From Verrucomicrobiota bacterium (GTDB taxonomy: Bacteria > Verrucomicrobiota > Verrucomicrobiia > Opitutales > UBA953), in contig BJHS01000002.1 in assembly GCA_014193315.1 (NCBI GenBank), forward strand, positions 62,001 to 126,000: DNA of 64,000 bases, given 5' to 3'. How positions within the stretch are numbered: the first letter of the stretch is position 1; each line of letters starts with the position of its first letter. The position numbers and the translations under genes were made by a program. A model generated the notes under the pieces. It was given only the letters and a program-made list of their open reading frames with translations. It had not been told where the DNA came from and did no database searches. Positions 1 through 8,128 of this stretch are shown piece by piece.

Positions 1-474
1 GTACATGGTACCGACGAGATTCACGAGGGCCGTACGGGGCGCCGGGAAGGGATGCGCCTTGAGCAGCTCGGCGGCGGTCCAGGGCGTGGTGCGGGCGGCG
101 GTGGCGGCACGCACAGACTTCACGAGGTCGGGCGTGACGGCCCCGGCGCCGCCGGCGAAGGTCTTCCGGACGTAGGTGAGCGCAGCGGCGATCTTCTCGT
201 CGCTGAGCACGGCGCCTTGGGGCGGCATATCGATGTTATAGGACTTGCCGGCGACCTCGACCGGGCCGGTCAGGCCGTTGAGCACGATCTTGATCGAGCG
301 CTCGGCCGGCCCCTTGGGCCAGTCGCTGCCGACCAGAGGAGGCAGGCCGTTGAGCCCCTTGCCGTCCGGGCCGTGGCAGGCCACGCAAAGGGTATTGTAG
401 ACCTGGGCGCCATCTTCGGCGGCAAAGGACACGGAGGTAGCGGCCAGCAAGGCCAGAAGCGTCGGGGTGCGCAT
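1..474 (-). CDS. Exported c-type cytochrome, 5' part only (runs off the left edge)
   Basis: The visible 158 codons begin with a Sec signal peptide (MRTPTLLALLAATSVSFA) and carry one haem c site, CVACH, at residues 30-34. The following 80 residues resemble class I cytochrome c, with a distal Met in a DMPPQG context. The domain closely matches the C-terminal domain of the large protein at 5409-7991, including the ending that reads WTA-E-L. It should act in the periplasm in electron transfer, but the partner is unknown. The 3' end lies outside the window, so a further domain cannot be excluded. The start is the only ATG in front of the signal peptide. Confidence 0.85.
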   Translation of the reverse strand, partial: MRTPTLLALLAATSVSFAAEDGAQVYNTLCVACHGPDGKGLNGLPPLVGSDWPKGPAERSIKIVLNGLTGPVEVAGKSYNIDMPPQGAVLSDEKIAAALTYVRKTFAGGAGAVTPDLVKSVRAATAARTTPWTAAELLKAHPFPAPRTALVNLVGTMY

Positions 475-578
475 GGGGATGAAGGACAGTCAGATAGCCC
501 GGGTCTTCTGAGCAAATGAAAAAAGGGGGGGCGCCCAGGGGGCACGACCCCTTTCCGGGGGCAAAACCGCCGATTAGC

Positions 579-1958
579 TCAGCGGGCGCGGAAGAGACCC
601 TGCGGGTCGTAGATCCACCAGGCGTCAAACGGGTTCGAAAGCGCCGGGAGCTCGAAATAAGGCCGGCCCTTGTCATCGACCTTGGCGGTGACGCCGGAGA
701 TTTCGGACTGGGGCGGGCGGACGGTGACGGTGGTGGTCTGGGCGGGGGGCAGCAGGTCGAGGATCGCGGTCTCCTCGATGCGCTCCACGACGTTGTCGAC
801 CCACTTCAGTTCCTTGGCCTTCTCGCCGAAGGCCTGCCAATCGCCGGTCGAATCATTGGCGTACATCTGCTTCACGAAGTCCGGCAAGGTCAGGCCCATC
901 TTCTTGGCGACCGGCGTGCCGAGCCGCTCGAACCAGCGGTTGGTGAACTCGATCTGCTCCTTCAGCACGGTCATATTACCGCGCATCGTGTTGGAGACCT
1001 GGTGGTGCAGGATGATGGTGTTGGGGTAACAGAACGAACGCTCCGCGAGGGTCGCGATGACGGCGGTCATCGAGGCGGCGAAGCCCTTCACGACCACGTA
1101 CACCGGGGACTTCGAGGCGGCCATTGCCTTCTGGATTTGGTAGCCAGCGGCGACGGAGCCGCCGGGGCTGTTATCCACCACGATGAAGATCGGGAACTCG
1201 GCGGACTGGTTGTTGTAGAAGTTGATGCGCTGGCAGACGTAGTCGGCGAGCGGCTCGGTGACGGCGCCGTTGAAGGCGATGCGGCGGTCGCTGATGTACA
1301 AGGTGCCGTCGACGAGCGGGTCCTTGAGGTACTTCGGCTTGGCCTTGCTGGCGACCTTGCGGGCCTCGTCTTCCTTCTGGTAACGAGCGATCTCGTTGGA
1401 CAGGCGGGCCACGGTATTGGCCGACTCGAGTTGGAGCTGCTTGGCCTCGGCTTCGAGCTCGCGGATCTTGTTGTTGCGCTCGGTGAGTCGGGCGGCGGAA
1501 CGGGCGGCCTCGAGGCCGGCCTGACGCTCGAGTTTGGCGCGCTCATCCTCGAGGGCGGCGGCCTCGGCATTGGCCTTGGCGAGGCGCAGGGCGCGCTCGG
1601 CGATGAGTTTGGAAGCCTCGGCGTTGAGGGGCGCGAGCTCCTCGGTCCGCTTGGCGTCAGCGAGGGCTAGTTCGGCGTCGATGCGGGCCTTCTCGGCGCG
1701 CATGCGGTCGACCTCCTTCATCGCGGCCTTCTGTTCGGGAGTGAGTTCCTCACGGCTGATGCCGGGGCCGGGCGCGACGGTCGTCGGACCGGGCTGGGGG
1801 GTCGGCAGGCCGCCGCCGGTGGCGGAGCCGCCGGTGGCCGGCGCGGCGCTCGGCGCGGTGCCGCCAGTCACGACGACCCGACGGGTCGACTGGGCGAGGA
1901 CGGGCGCGGCGACCAGGAAAGCCAGGGCGAGCGCGCGAAGGAGAGGACGAGGATGCAT
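579..1958 (-). CDS. Exported ClpP-like serine protease with N-terminal coiled coil (paralogue 2 of a tandem pair)
   Basis: The product has 459 residues. A signal peptide (about 1-22, ending VLAQ) is followed by a Pro/Gly/Thr-rich linker and a long charged Ala/Glu/Arg coiled coil (about 55-190). The C-terminal half is a ClpP/crotonase fold. ClpP-type catalytic residues can be placed: Ser296 in FAASM, His319 in LHHQ and Asp373 in TGDW; a glycine-rich NSPGGS loop precedes them. Their spacing (23 and 54 residues) is close to that of ClpP. Classical ClpP is cytosolic and works with an AAA+ unfoldase; this one is predicted to be exported and has no chaperone gene beside it. It starts 20 bases after the stop of its paralogue, so they are probably co-transcribed. 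The substrate is unknown. Confidence 0.8.
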   Translation of the reverse strand: MHPRPLLRALALAFLVAAPVLAQSTRRVVVTGGTAPSAAPATGGSATGGGLPTPQPGPTTVAPGPGISREELTPEQKAAMKEVDRMRAEKARIDAELALADAKRTEELAPLNAEASKLIAERALRLAKANAEAAALEDERAKLERQAGLEAARSAARLTERNNKIRELEAEAKQLQLESANTVARLSNEIARYQKEDEARKVASKAKPKYLKDPLVDGTLYISDRRIAFNGAVTEPLADYVCQRINFYNNQSAEFPIFIVVDNSPGGSVAAGYQIQKAMAASKSPVYVVVKGFAASMTAVIATLAERSFCYPNTIILHHQVSNTMRGNMTVLKEQIEFTNRWFERLGTPVAKKMGLTLPDFVKQMYANDSTGDWQAFGEKAKELKWVDNVVERIEETAILDLLPPAQTTTVTVRPPQSEISGVTAKVDDKGRPYFELPALSNPFDAWWIYDPQGLFRAR

Positions 1959-1978
1959 GAGGTCGGTTGGTAAAGGGT

Positions 1979-3178
1979 TTAGCGGACGATGTACTCGACG
2001 CGCGGGTCGTAGATCCACCAGAGGTCGCACGGACCAGAGGGCGGCAACTCCTCGCGGACCCGGCCTTGGGCGCCGGCGCGGCCTTCGGTATCGCCGAAGC
2101 CGGTCTGCGGCAGGGCGGCGGGCGGCGGCGGGGTGGAGGAGGAAGTCACGCCATCCTCGTTCATCCGCTCGACGACGTCGGTCACCCACTTCATGCGGCC
2201 GGCCTCGTCTCCGTGGACCTTCCAGTCGCCGGTCGAGGTGGCCTTGTACATGTTGACGACGAAGTCGTCGAGCGGCACGCCGATGCGGGCCGCGACTTTG
2301 ACGAAGATACGCTCGCACCAGACCTTGCTCCACTTGAGCTGCTCCTGCATCTGCGTCATGTTACCGCTGACGCCGGTGGAAGCCTGGTGGTGGAGGACGA
2401 TGGTCTGGGGATAGACGAAAGAGCGCTTGGCCAGCGTCGTGACGATGGCGGCCATCGAGGCGCAATAACCCTTCACGACCACGTAGACCGGGGCCTTGGA
2501 AGTCTCCATCGCCTGGAGGATCATGTAACCGGACATCACCGAGCCACCCGGGGAGCGGTCGATGACGATGAAGATCGGGGCCTCGCCGTCCTGGGCGTTG
2601 AAGAAGGCGATGGCGGAAGTCACCTCGCGGGCGAGGCGGTCATTGACGACGCCGTTGAAGGGGATGCGGCGATCGCTGATATGCAGGACGCCGTCGATGA
2701 GGGGATCCTTCGGGTACGTCATCTTGGCGCCGGCGGCGATTTCGGAAACCTTCTGCTGCAGGCGCGCGATGGTCGCCACGCTGGCCACCTTGGAGTACTC
2801 GAGGGAAACTTCGGCGTTCGCGAGGCGCGCCACGACCTCGAGTTCGGCGCGGGCGCGGTCCTTGTCGGCGGAAGCGACGGCGGCGCGGGCGGCAGCCAAG
2901 GCGGCATCGAGCCCGAGCCGGGCGCGCTCGGCGTCGGACTCGGCGGCGGCGGCATCGGCACGGGCGGCGCGGACGGAGGTCTCGACCTCCAGTTTGCGCA
3001 TCTCCAAGGAGAGCGGCAGGCGAGCGCGCATGCGTTCGGCGGCGCCCAACTCGAGGCGGGCGCGAATCACCTCGGCCTCGACCTCGGCCTGGATAGTCTC
3101 GGGCGTTTTACGGAAGTTACCCTGCTGGGCCGAGACAGCGGCAGCCAGGAGCAGAAAAGGGAGGACTAGGCGGGGCAT
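1979..3178 (-). CDS. Exported ClpP-like serine protease with N-terminal coiled coil (paralogue 1 of a tandem pair)
   Basis: The product has 399 residues and the same architecture as the downstream gene: signal peptide (MPRLVLPFLLLAAAVSAQ), a coiled coil rich in Glu/Ala/Arg (about 25-160), then a ClpP-like domain. The predicted triad is Ser241 (YCASM), His264 (LHHQ) and Asp318 (TGDW), with exactly the same spacing as the paralogue. Both proteins end in a short tail that includes WWIYDP, which suggests a shared docking or assembly role for the C terminus. The ATG chosen sits directly before the signal peptide; the reading frame extends upstream but that part looks non-coding. It is first in the two-gene unit and divergent from psd. 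Confidence 0.8.
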   Translation of the reverse strand: MPRLVLPFLLLAAAVSAQQGNFRKTPETIQAEVEAEVIRARLELGAAERMRARLPLSLEMRKLEVETSVRAARADAAAAESDAERARLGLDAALAAARAAVASADKDRARAELEVVARLANAEVSLEYSKVASVATIARLQQKVSEIAAGAKMTYPKDPLIDGVLHISDRRIPFNGVVNDRLAREVTSAIAFFNAQDGEAPIFIVIDRSPGGSVMSGYMILQAMETSKAPVYVVVKGYCASMAAIVTTLAKRSFVYPQTIVLHHQASTGVSGNMTQMQEQLKWSKVWCERIFVKVAARIGVPLDDFVVNMYKATSTGDWKVHGDEAGRMKWVTDVVERMNEDGVTSSSTPPPPAALPQTGFGDTEGRAGAQGRVREELPPSGPCDLWWIYDPRVEYIVR

Positions 3179-3187
3179 CGGGGGGAA

Positions 3188-3234
3188 AGACCTTTTTGAC
3201 AGATAAATGGTTCCCTTGAAGACCTTTTTTGACA
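3188..3234. promoter_or_regulatory. Direct repeat in the divergent clpP-like/psd promoter region
   Basis: Two near-identical copies of AGACCTTTTTTGACA lie at 3188-3201 (five T) and 3220-3234 (six T), about 33 bases apart. Each copy contains TTGACA, a perfect -35 hexamer for the plus strand, though I find no convincing -10. They could be tandem promoter or regulator sites. No regulator is known. Confidence 0.35.
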
Positions 3235-3245
3235 AATTTTCTCCC

Positions 3246-4151
3246 ATGGACGCCGACGCCCCTATCTCTCTGCGCAACCGCCACACCGGAGGCACCGAGG
3301 TCGAGCAGGTCTTCGGGGAGGCCTGGTTGAAGCGCATCTATGGCAACCCTTTGGGGAAGATGACCCTGCACGCCGTCGTGAAGCGCGCGTTTTTCTCCGA
3401 TATCTACGGCTTCCTAGCCGACCGCACGACGAGCGCCAATCGCGTGATTCCGTTCATACGCGACTTCGGGCTGGATCCGTCGGAATTCGCCGAGGCCGAC
3501 CCGTCGGCCTACCGGACTTTTAATGAGTTCTTCTACCGCAAGCTCAAGCCGTCGGCGCGACCGATCGACCCGCGACCGGAGATGGCGGTGCTGCCCGCCG
3601 ATGGCCGGCACCTCGGGTTCCCTGATGCTGGCGCGGTGAAGGGCATCTTTGCGAAGGGCCAGATGTTCGACATCCCGGCACTCGTCGCGGACCGCGCGCT
3701 CGGCGAACGCTACCAGCGAGGCACCGTCGTTTGCTCGCGGCTCTGCCCGGTCGACTACCACCGCTTCCACTTCCCGGTCGCCGGCACGCCGGGCGCCCCG
3801 ACGCTCACCAACGGGCCGCTCTACTCCGTGAACCCCTTCGCACTCCGCCGCCACGTCAACTACCTCTGGGAGAACAAGCGCCAACGCGTCACCGTGGACG
3901 CCGGCCCCTTCGGCCTTGTGACCATGGTCGCCGTCGGCGCCACCAACGTCGGCTCGATCGTCGAGACCTACGCGGCGGGCAAGCCTGTCGCCAAGGGCGA
4001 CGAGAAAGGCTACTTTCGCTTCGGCGGCTCGTTCGTCGCGACACTCTTCGAACCAGGCCGGATCAAGCTCGAGGCCGACCTCATCGAAGCCGGCGAGACG
4101 GCCACGGAGCTCTATGCAAAGATGGGCTCGCCGCTGGGGCGCCTCGCCTAA
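3246..4151 (+). CDS. psd: Phosphatidylserine decarboxylase
   Basis: The 301-residue product converts phosphatidylserine to phosphatidylethanolamine at the membrane. The pyruvoyl-forming cleavage site is FGGSFV, with Ser262 as the predicted pyruvoyl residue. The Asp (PADGRH) and His (DYHRFHF) of the self-cleavage triad are present. The N terminus (ISLRNRHTGGTE) matches the longer decarboxylase subfamily. An in-frame ATG lies 39 bases upstream, but that stretch contains the second promoter-region repeat, so the later ATG is preferred. No pssA is adjacent; the gene seems to be a single unit ahead of tRNA-Leu. Confidence 0.93.
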   Translation: MDADAPISLRNRHTGGTEVEQVFGEAWLKRIYGNPLGKMTLHAVVKRAFFSDIYGFLADRTTSANRVIPFIRDFGLDPSEFAEADPSAYRTFNEFFYRKLKPSARPIDPRPEMAVLPADGRHLGFPDAGAVKGIFAKGQMFDIPALVADRALGERYQRGTVVCSRLCPVDYHRFHFPVAGTPGAPTLTNGPLYSVNPFALRRHVNYLWENKRQRVTVDAGPFGLVTMVAVGATNVGSIVETYAAGKPVAKGDEKGYFRFGGSFVATLFEPGRIKLEADLIEAGETATELYAKMGSPLGRLA

Positions 4152-4197
4152 GCGCTTGCCAACGTCGCGGTCCAGACAAATCTGGACGGACAGGCAC

Positions 4198-4278
4198 GCT
4201 CGGGTGGTGGAATGGCAGACACACCAGATTTAGGTTCTGGCGCCGCAAGGTGTGCGGGTTCGACCCCCGCCCCGAGCA
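4198..4278 (+). tRNA. tRNA-Leu (anticodon UAG)
   Basis: The acceptor stem pairs GCTCGGG with CCCGAGC. The anticodon arm reads CCAGA-TTTAGGT-TCTGG, giving TAG. A short variable arm follows, then a T arm GCGGG-TTCGACC-CCCGC. The genome encodes only CC, not a full CCA. The length of 81 is slightly short for a class II leucine tRNA, but all stems are intact. Confidence 0.95.
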
Positions 4279-4293
4279 CCCTGTTCATAGGAG

Positions 4294-4401
4294 AGGTGAT
4301 AGGATGTAGGGAGTGGGTGTTGGGTGTTCACTGAACCCCTTTCCAAATACCTACTCCCTAATCCCCACTCCCTAACACCCGCTACCCATTCCCCATCACC
4401 T
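4294..4401. repeat. Imperfect 28-base inverted repeat after tRNA-Leu
   Basis: The left arm (4294-4321) and the right arm (4374-4401) match at 21 of 28 positions when one is reverse-complemented. The central part holds a smaller hairpin (GTTC/GAAC). The sequence is a purine-rich string on one side and a pyrimidine-rich string on the other, unlike the coding DNA around it. It looks like a degenerate intergenic repeat or an RNA hairpin; there is no ORF. Confidence 0.55.
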
Positions 4402-4440
4402 ACCCTTGCCCTTTCCGCGCTCCTGCCCCACGCTGGCCTT

Positions 4441-4989
4441 ATGTTCGCGTGGTTCCGCAACCTCTTCGCCCCGAAGCCCTCGGGACTGGACCTGTCGCAG
4501 GCGCCGGATGAGCCGACCCCCCGGGAACGCGCGCCGTCGACCCGTCCGCCGGAGTCGAAGCCTTGGGTTGGCGTGGATCTCGACGGGACCCTCGCCGAGG
4601 CGACGTCTTGGCAAGGGATGGCGCACATCGGTCCCCCGGTCCCGCTGATGCTGCGGCGCGTGCAGCTCTGGCTGGAGAAAGGGGTGCGGGTCAAGGTTGT
4701 GACCGCCCGGGCCGGCGACCCGGAAGGCCTCGCCGCCACCCAGGCCTGGCTCAAGGCCCAAGGCCTGCCCGCCCTTGAGGTCACCGACCGCAAGGACTTC
4801 GGGATGATCGAGCTCTGGGATGACCGGGCGATCCAAGTCGTCCAAAACCGCGGTATCTGTTTCCTCGGGACTTCCTATTTCGCCCGCCCCAAAGCCCCCA
4901 TCCTTCCCGACGAGGCTGCCGACCGCACCTTCATCCTCGTCGGCACGGAACCCAAGACCCCTCGTGCGGGTCCATCCCCTCAAGCATGA
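4441..4989 (+). CDS. HAD-like hydrolase domain protein
   Basis: The product has 182 residues. The HAD motif I signature DLDGTL (preceded by WVGV) starts near residue 43, a motif II-like VVTARAG follows, and ELWDDRAI resembles the motif IV acidic pair. That is enough for a small phosphatase or polynucleotide-phosphatase-like fold, although a clear motif III lysine is not assigned. About 38 residues with no recognisable domain precede the fold. The start is the ATG before MFAWFRNLF; the frame continues upstream into the inverted repeat and is ignored there. Its stop overlaps the ATG of the Rrf2 gene (ATGA), so the two are probably translated together. Confidence 0.7.
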   Translation: MFAWFRNLFAPKPSGLDLSQAPDEPTPRERAPSTRPPESKPWVGVDLDGTLAEATSWQGMAHIGPPVPLMLRRVQLWLEKGVRVKVVTARAGDPEGLAATQAWLKAQGLPALEVTDRKDFGMIELWDDRAIQVVQNRGICFLGTSYFARPKAPILPDEAADRTFILVGTEPKTPRAGPSPQA

Positions 4990-5399
4990 AAGCCTCCCTG
5001 AAACTCGAATACTCCCTGCGCGTGCTCTCGCAGCTCGCCCGCAAGAACAAGGGTGGCGCCGTAACCCGCGTCGAGGAGCTGGCGAAGATCGAGGCGATCC
5101 CCCGCAACTACCTCGTCCAACTCCTCAACGAGCTCCGCGAAGGCGGGCTGGTCGACTCCAAGCGCGGCAAGACCGGCGGCTACCGCCTGGCCAAGGCGCC
5201 CGAGGATATCACGCTCAAGCAGGTGCTGGCCGTGGTCGAGCCCGACCTCATCGACACGAAGATCACGCTCAAGGGGGCCTCGGGACCCCAGGTCGCCGCG
5301 CTCTGGCGCGAGGTCTCCAAGCGTTTCGACAAGTCCCTCACCGGCTTCACCGTCGCCCAGCTCGCGCTCACGGAGTCGGGGACGGACTTCGAAATCTAA
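4986..5399 (+). CDS. Rrf2-family transcriptional regulator without cluster cysteines
   Basis: The 137-residue product has an N-terminal winged helix (KLEYSLRVLSQLARK; IPRNYLVQLLNELREGGLVDSKRGKTGGYRLAK) typical of Rrf2, including the RG-x-x-GGY wing. Well-known members (IscR, NsrR, RirA) use three cysteines to bind an iron-sulfur cluster. This protein contains no cysteine at all, so it cannot sense in that way and more resembles CymR-type members. The binding site and signal are unknown. Translation is coupled to the HAD-like gene. Confidence 0.88.
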   Translation: MKASLKLEYSLRVLSQLARKNKGGAVTRVEELAKIEAIPRNYLVQLLNELREGGLVDSKRGKTGGYRLAKAPEDITLKQVLAVVEPDLIDTKITLKGASGPQVAALWREVSKRFDKSLTGFTVAQLALTESGTDFEI

Positions 5400-5408
5400 A
5401 GGCCGCGG

Positions 5409-7991
5409 CTACCGCCCGACCAACTCGGGGGCGGTCCAGGCGTCGGTCCGCGAGCGCGTCCGTGACCGCAAGGCGCGCACGGTTTCTTCGGCGACCGGCG
5501 GGGCCTCGTGATCCCATTCCCGACGGAGGTAGGTGAGCACGGCGGCGACCTGCGCGTCGGAGAGGAAACCCGCGGCCGGCATATCGTAGTTATAAGCCTG
5601 GCCTTTCACCTCGATCGGCCCGCGGAGGCCGTGGAGGACGACCTTGATGAGGCGCTCGGGGTCGCCGTTCACCCATTCGGAGCCGGCGAGCGGTGGCGCA
5701 AGCCCCTCGAGGCCCTGGCCGCTCGGCTGGTGACAGGCCGCACAGAGACCGCCATACACCTGCTTACCGGCGTCGTAACGTTTCTGCTCGGCATTGGAAA
5801 GCGGGACGGTGGTGGCTGGTAGGCCAGGCTTACCTGGCCAGACCAAGAGCTTACCGAGTTTGCCGACGGCGGTCGGGTAGCCGGGGCCGAGCTTGGCGAG
5901 CTGCGCGAGCATCGCCGGCTCCGCCGGCAACCAGACCGGTCGCTTCGCGGTGACGGCGGGATGGGCGGCCAACCCGCCGAGTAAGGCAAGCTGCGCAGGA
6001 CGTACTTCCTCGGGGAGGGCGTGGATCGCGAGGAGCAACCGCCCGACCCGGGCCGGGTCACGCTCGGCAAGCACACACCGCGCGAGGGCGAGCACTAGGG
6101 GGCGATCGGCCAAGGCCGGGGTGCGAAGCAAGCCTTCCAACGTCTCCAGCTCGCGGCCGGCAAGACCGCCGAGGAAGGCATCGGTCAAGAAAGTCGGTTC
6201 GGCGGCGCGTAGGCACATCCGGGCCGTCAACTCATCGAAGGCGACATCGCCGGTCGCGGTCCCCGACAAAGCCAATTGGGTGAGCACGTCCGGGTCGCGT
6301 TCCGTGAGTAAAGCCATCCGGAGAATCGAGCGGAGCGACGTCGCCTCGGCGCGCGCGAGGCGCGGCTCCGCGACGCGCCAAGCGGTGACGCGAACCAAGG
6401 GACGGAGGTCCCGCATCGCCTTCGCCAAAACGGCGCCGATGTCTTCGGCGGCCTGGGCGACCGCCGGGACGGGGCCGGCGTCCTCGAGCCCGCGCAAAGT
6501 CCACAGCGCATGGACGCGGCCGGACGGCGACGAACTGTTCGCCGCCATCGCGACGAGCGCCTCGACCACCGCCGCGGAGGGGGCGCGCTCCACCAGCAAG
6601 CGCTGCGCGGTTTCCCGGCGCCAAGCATTGGAGCTGCCGAGTTCGGCGACCACCGCCAAGTCCGGCAGGGAGGCGAGCGAGGGGGTCGCGGCGACGGCCG
6701 GACCCGTCGGCACGATTCGCCAGACCCGCCCCAAGCCGTGGGGCGAGACGAGCCCGCGGGACTCCGCCTGGGCCCGTAGGTACGACGTGAGCGAGATGCG
6801 GTGCTGGATGACCCCATGGTACATATCCAAGATATAGAGAGCCCCCTCCGGGCCCGTCAGCAGGCCCACGGGCCGGAAGCGCTCATCGGTCGAGGCGAGG
6901 AACTCCGCCTGCGCGTAATACGGGGCGGCGCTCACCCGCGCGCTCGCCGGGGTCAGCACGTTGCGCTTGATCAGGTTGCCCGCGGGCTCGCACACAAAGG
7001 CATTGCCATAGGCATCGGCGGGGAAGAGGTCGGCCCGGTAGACCCACGGGGCACAGGCGGCCGTGAACTCCTTGAGTTTATGATCCTGCAATATCTCCGG
7101 TCGGTAACCACGATTGATACCGGGGTTGACGCGAATCGGCCAGACCGACTGGTCTGTCGCGACCTTGAAATTCGTGCCCGTCAGCCGGCCGCCGAGGTGC
7201 GGGTTGCGCAGCAGGTGGTGACCCGGCACCAGGTCGACGCGCAATTGGTCGCTGTTGCTGTTGTGGTAGATCCGCCCGAAGTCATCGAGCGACTGCCCCC
7301 ACTGCCCACGAAAGTCATCGGGCTCCGCCCGCCAACCCTCGCCGGCTGGGTGCAGCCGGGCGGGGTAAGCGCCGATGTACAACCAGTTATCATGACCCCA
7401 AGTCAGGCCGTTGGGCGCCCGCTCCGGGTTCGCGAGCTGCGGACGAGCGGGATCGACGCGCACCCCGAAATCCGACGCGACGAGCGTCTTCTCATCGGCT
7501 TTTCCATCGCCGTCCCGGTCGCGGCAGAACCAAAGGTTGGGCGGCTCGCCCACGAGGACCCCGTCGCGGTGCAAGGCGATGGCCCGAGGCAGGACGAGGC
7601 CGTCGAGGAAGACGGTGCTGCGCCGAAAACGCCCCGCGGCATCCGGGTCCGAGAGCACGACGACCCTGCCCTGCGGCTGATCCTCTTTCGAGCCATCGAG
7701 ATCGGCCATGTAGCCCTTCATCTCGACGACCCACAAGCGCCCGTCTGGACCGAAGGTCGCGGCGACCGGATGACCGACCAGCGGTTCAGCGGCGACGAGT
7801 TCGATCCGGTAGCCTGGCGCCACCTTGAACGTGCGAAGCTCCTCCTCAGGGGAGAGGGCGGGCGACGGCGGGATCACCGCCGCCGGGACGATGGGCCGCT
7901 GCACCTCGCCCGCCTTGTCGCCAATCTGCGCCAACCCCGCCAGCGGGAGGACCAACCAAGACAGGAGGTGGCGAGACACGGACCGGGGCAT
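5409..7991 (-). CDS. PVC-type exported propeller/HEAT/cytochrome c protein
   Basis: The 860-residue product starts with a signal peptide (about 1-21). Residues from about 45 to 410 form a sugar-dehydrogenase-like beta-propeller (FKVAPGYRIELVAAEPLV, then DRDGDGKAD and HNSNSDQLRVDLVPGHHLLRNPH). The middle is HEAT-like helical repeat, and the C terminus is a cytochrome c domain with CAACH at 750-754. Such proteins are numerous in Planctomycetota and Verrucomicrobiota and are presumed to oxidise a substrate in the periplasm and pass electrons to haem; their substrates are mostly unknown. The gene stands alone and converges on the Rrf2 gene, with 9 bases between the stops. Confidence 0.85.
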   Translation of the reverse strand: MPRSVSRHLLSWLVLPLAGLAQIGDKAGEVQRPIVPAAVIPPSPALSPEEELRTFKVAPGYRIELVAAEPLVGHPVAATFGPDGRLWVVEMKGYMADLDGSKEDQPQGRVVVLSDPDAAGRFRRSTVFLDGLVLPRAIALHRDGVLVGEPPNLWFCRDRDGDGKADEKTLVASDFGVRVDPARPQLANPERAPNGLTWGHDNWLYIGAYPARLHPAGEGWRAEPDDFRGQWGQSLDDFGRIYHNSNSDQLRVDLVPGHHLLRNPHLGGRLTGTNFKVATDQSVWPIRVNPGINRGYRPEILQDHKLKEFTAACAPWVYRADLFPADAYGNAFVCEPAGNLIKRNVLTPASARVSAAPYYAQAEFLASTDERFRPVGLLTGPEGALYILDMYHGVIQHRISLTSYLRAQAESRGLVSPHGLGRVWRIVPTGPAVAATPSLASLPDLAVVAELGSSNAWRRETAQRLLVERAPSAAVVEALVAMAANSSSPSGRVHALWTLRGLEDAGPVPAVAQAAEDIGAVLAKAMRDLRPLVRVTAWRVAEPRLARAEATSLRSILRMALLTERDPDVLTQLALSGTATGDVAFDELTARMCLRAAEPTFLTDAFLGGLAGRELETLEGLLRTPALADRPLVLALARCVLAERDPARVGRLLLAIHALPEEVRPAQLALLGGLAAHPAVTAKRPVWLPAEPAMLAQLAKLGPGYPTAVGKLGKLLVWPGKPGLPATTVPLSNAEQKRYDAGKQVYGGLCAACHQPSGQGLEGLAPPLAGSEWVNGDPERLIKVVLHGLRGPIEVKGQAYNYDMPAAGFLSDAQVAAVLTYLRREWDHEAPPVAEETVRALRSRTRSRTDAWTAPELVGR

Positions 7992-8128
7992 GCAGCCACC
8001 CTAGGCAGGCGCCGGGCGGGAGACAAGAAATCAGGGACGGCTTCGGGACGCTCCCCGTACCCGGGCGACCCGCACGCTTGGGAGGCTTCCGCTCCCTCCC
8101 CGTTGCCAGCGTGCCGGCTCGGTATCCC

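Noticed and set aside
516-1670. Long plus-strand open frame opposite the ClpP-like gene
   Set aside because: Composition is Gly/Leu/Asp-rich with no domain; it is the antisense shadow of a well-supported gene.
3207-3245. Upstream ATG as the psd start
   Set aside because: The added residues have no family match and cover the second copy of the promoter-region repeat.
4172-4185. CCAGA-CAAA-TCTGG palindrome between psd and tRNA-Leu as a terminator
   Set aside because: The stem is short and no T run follows.
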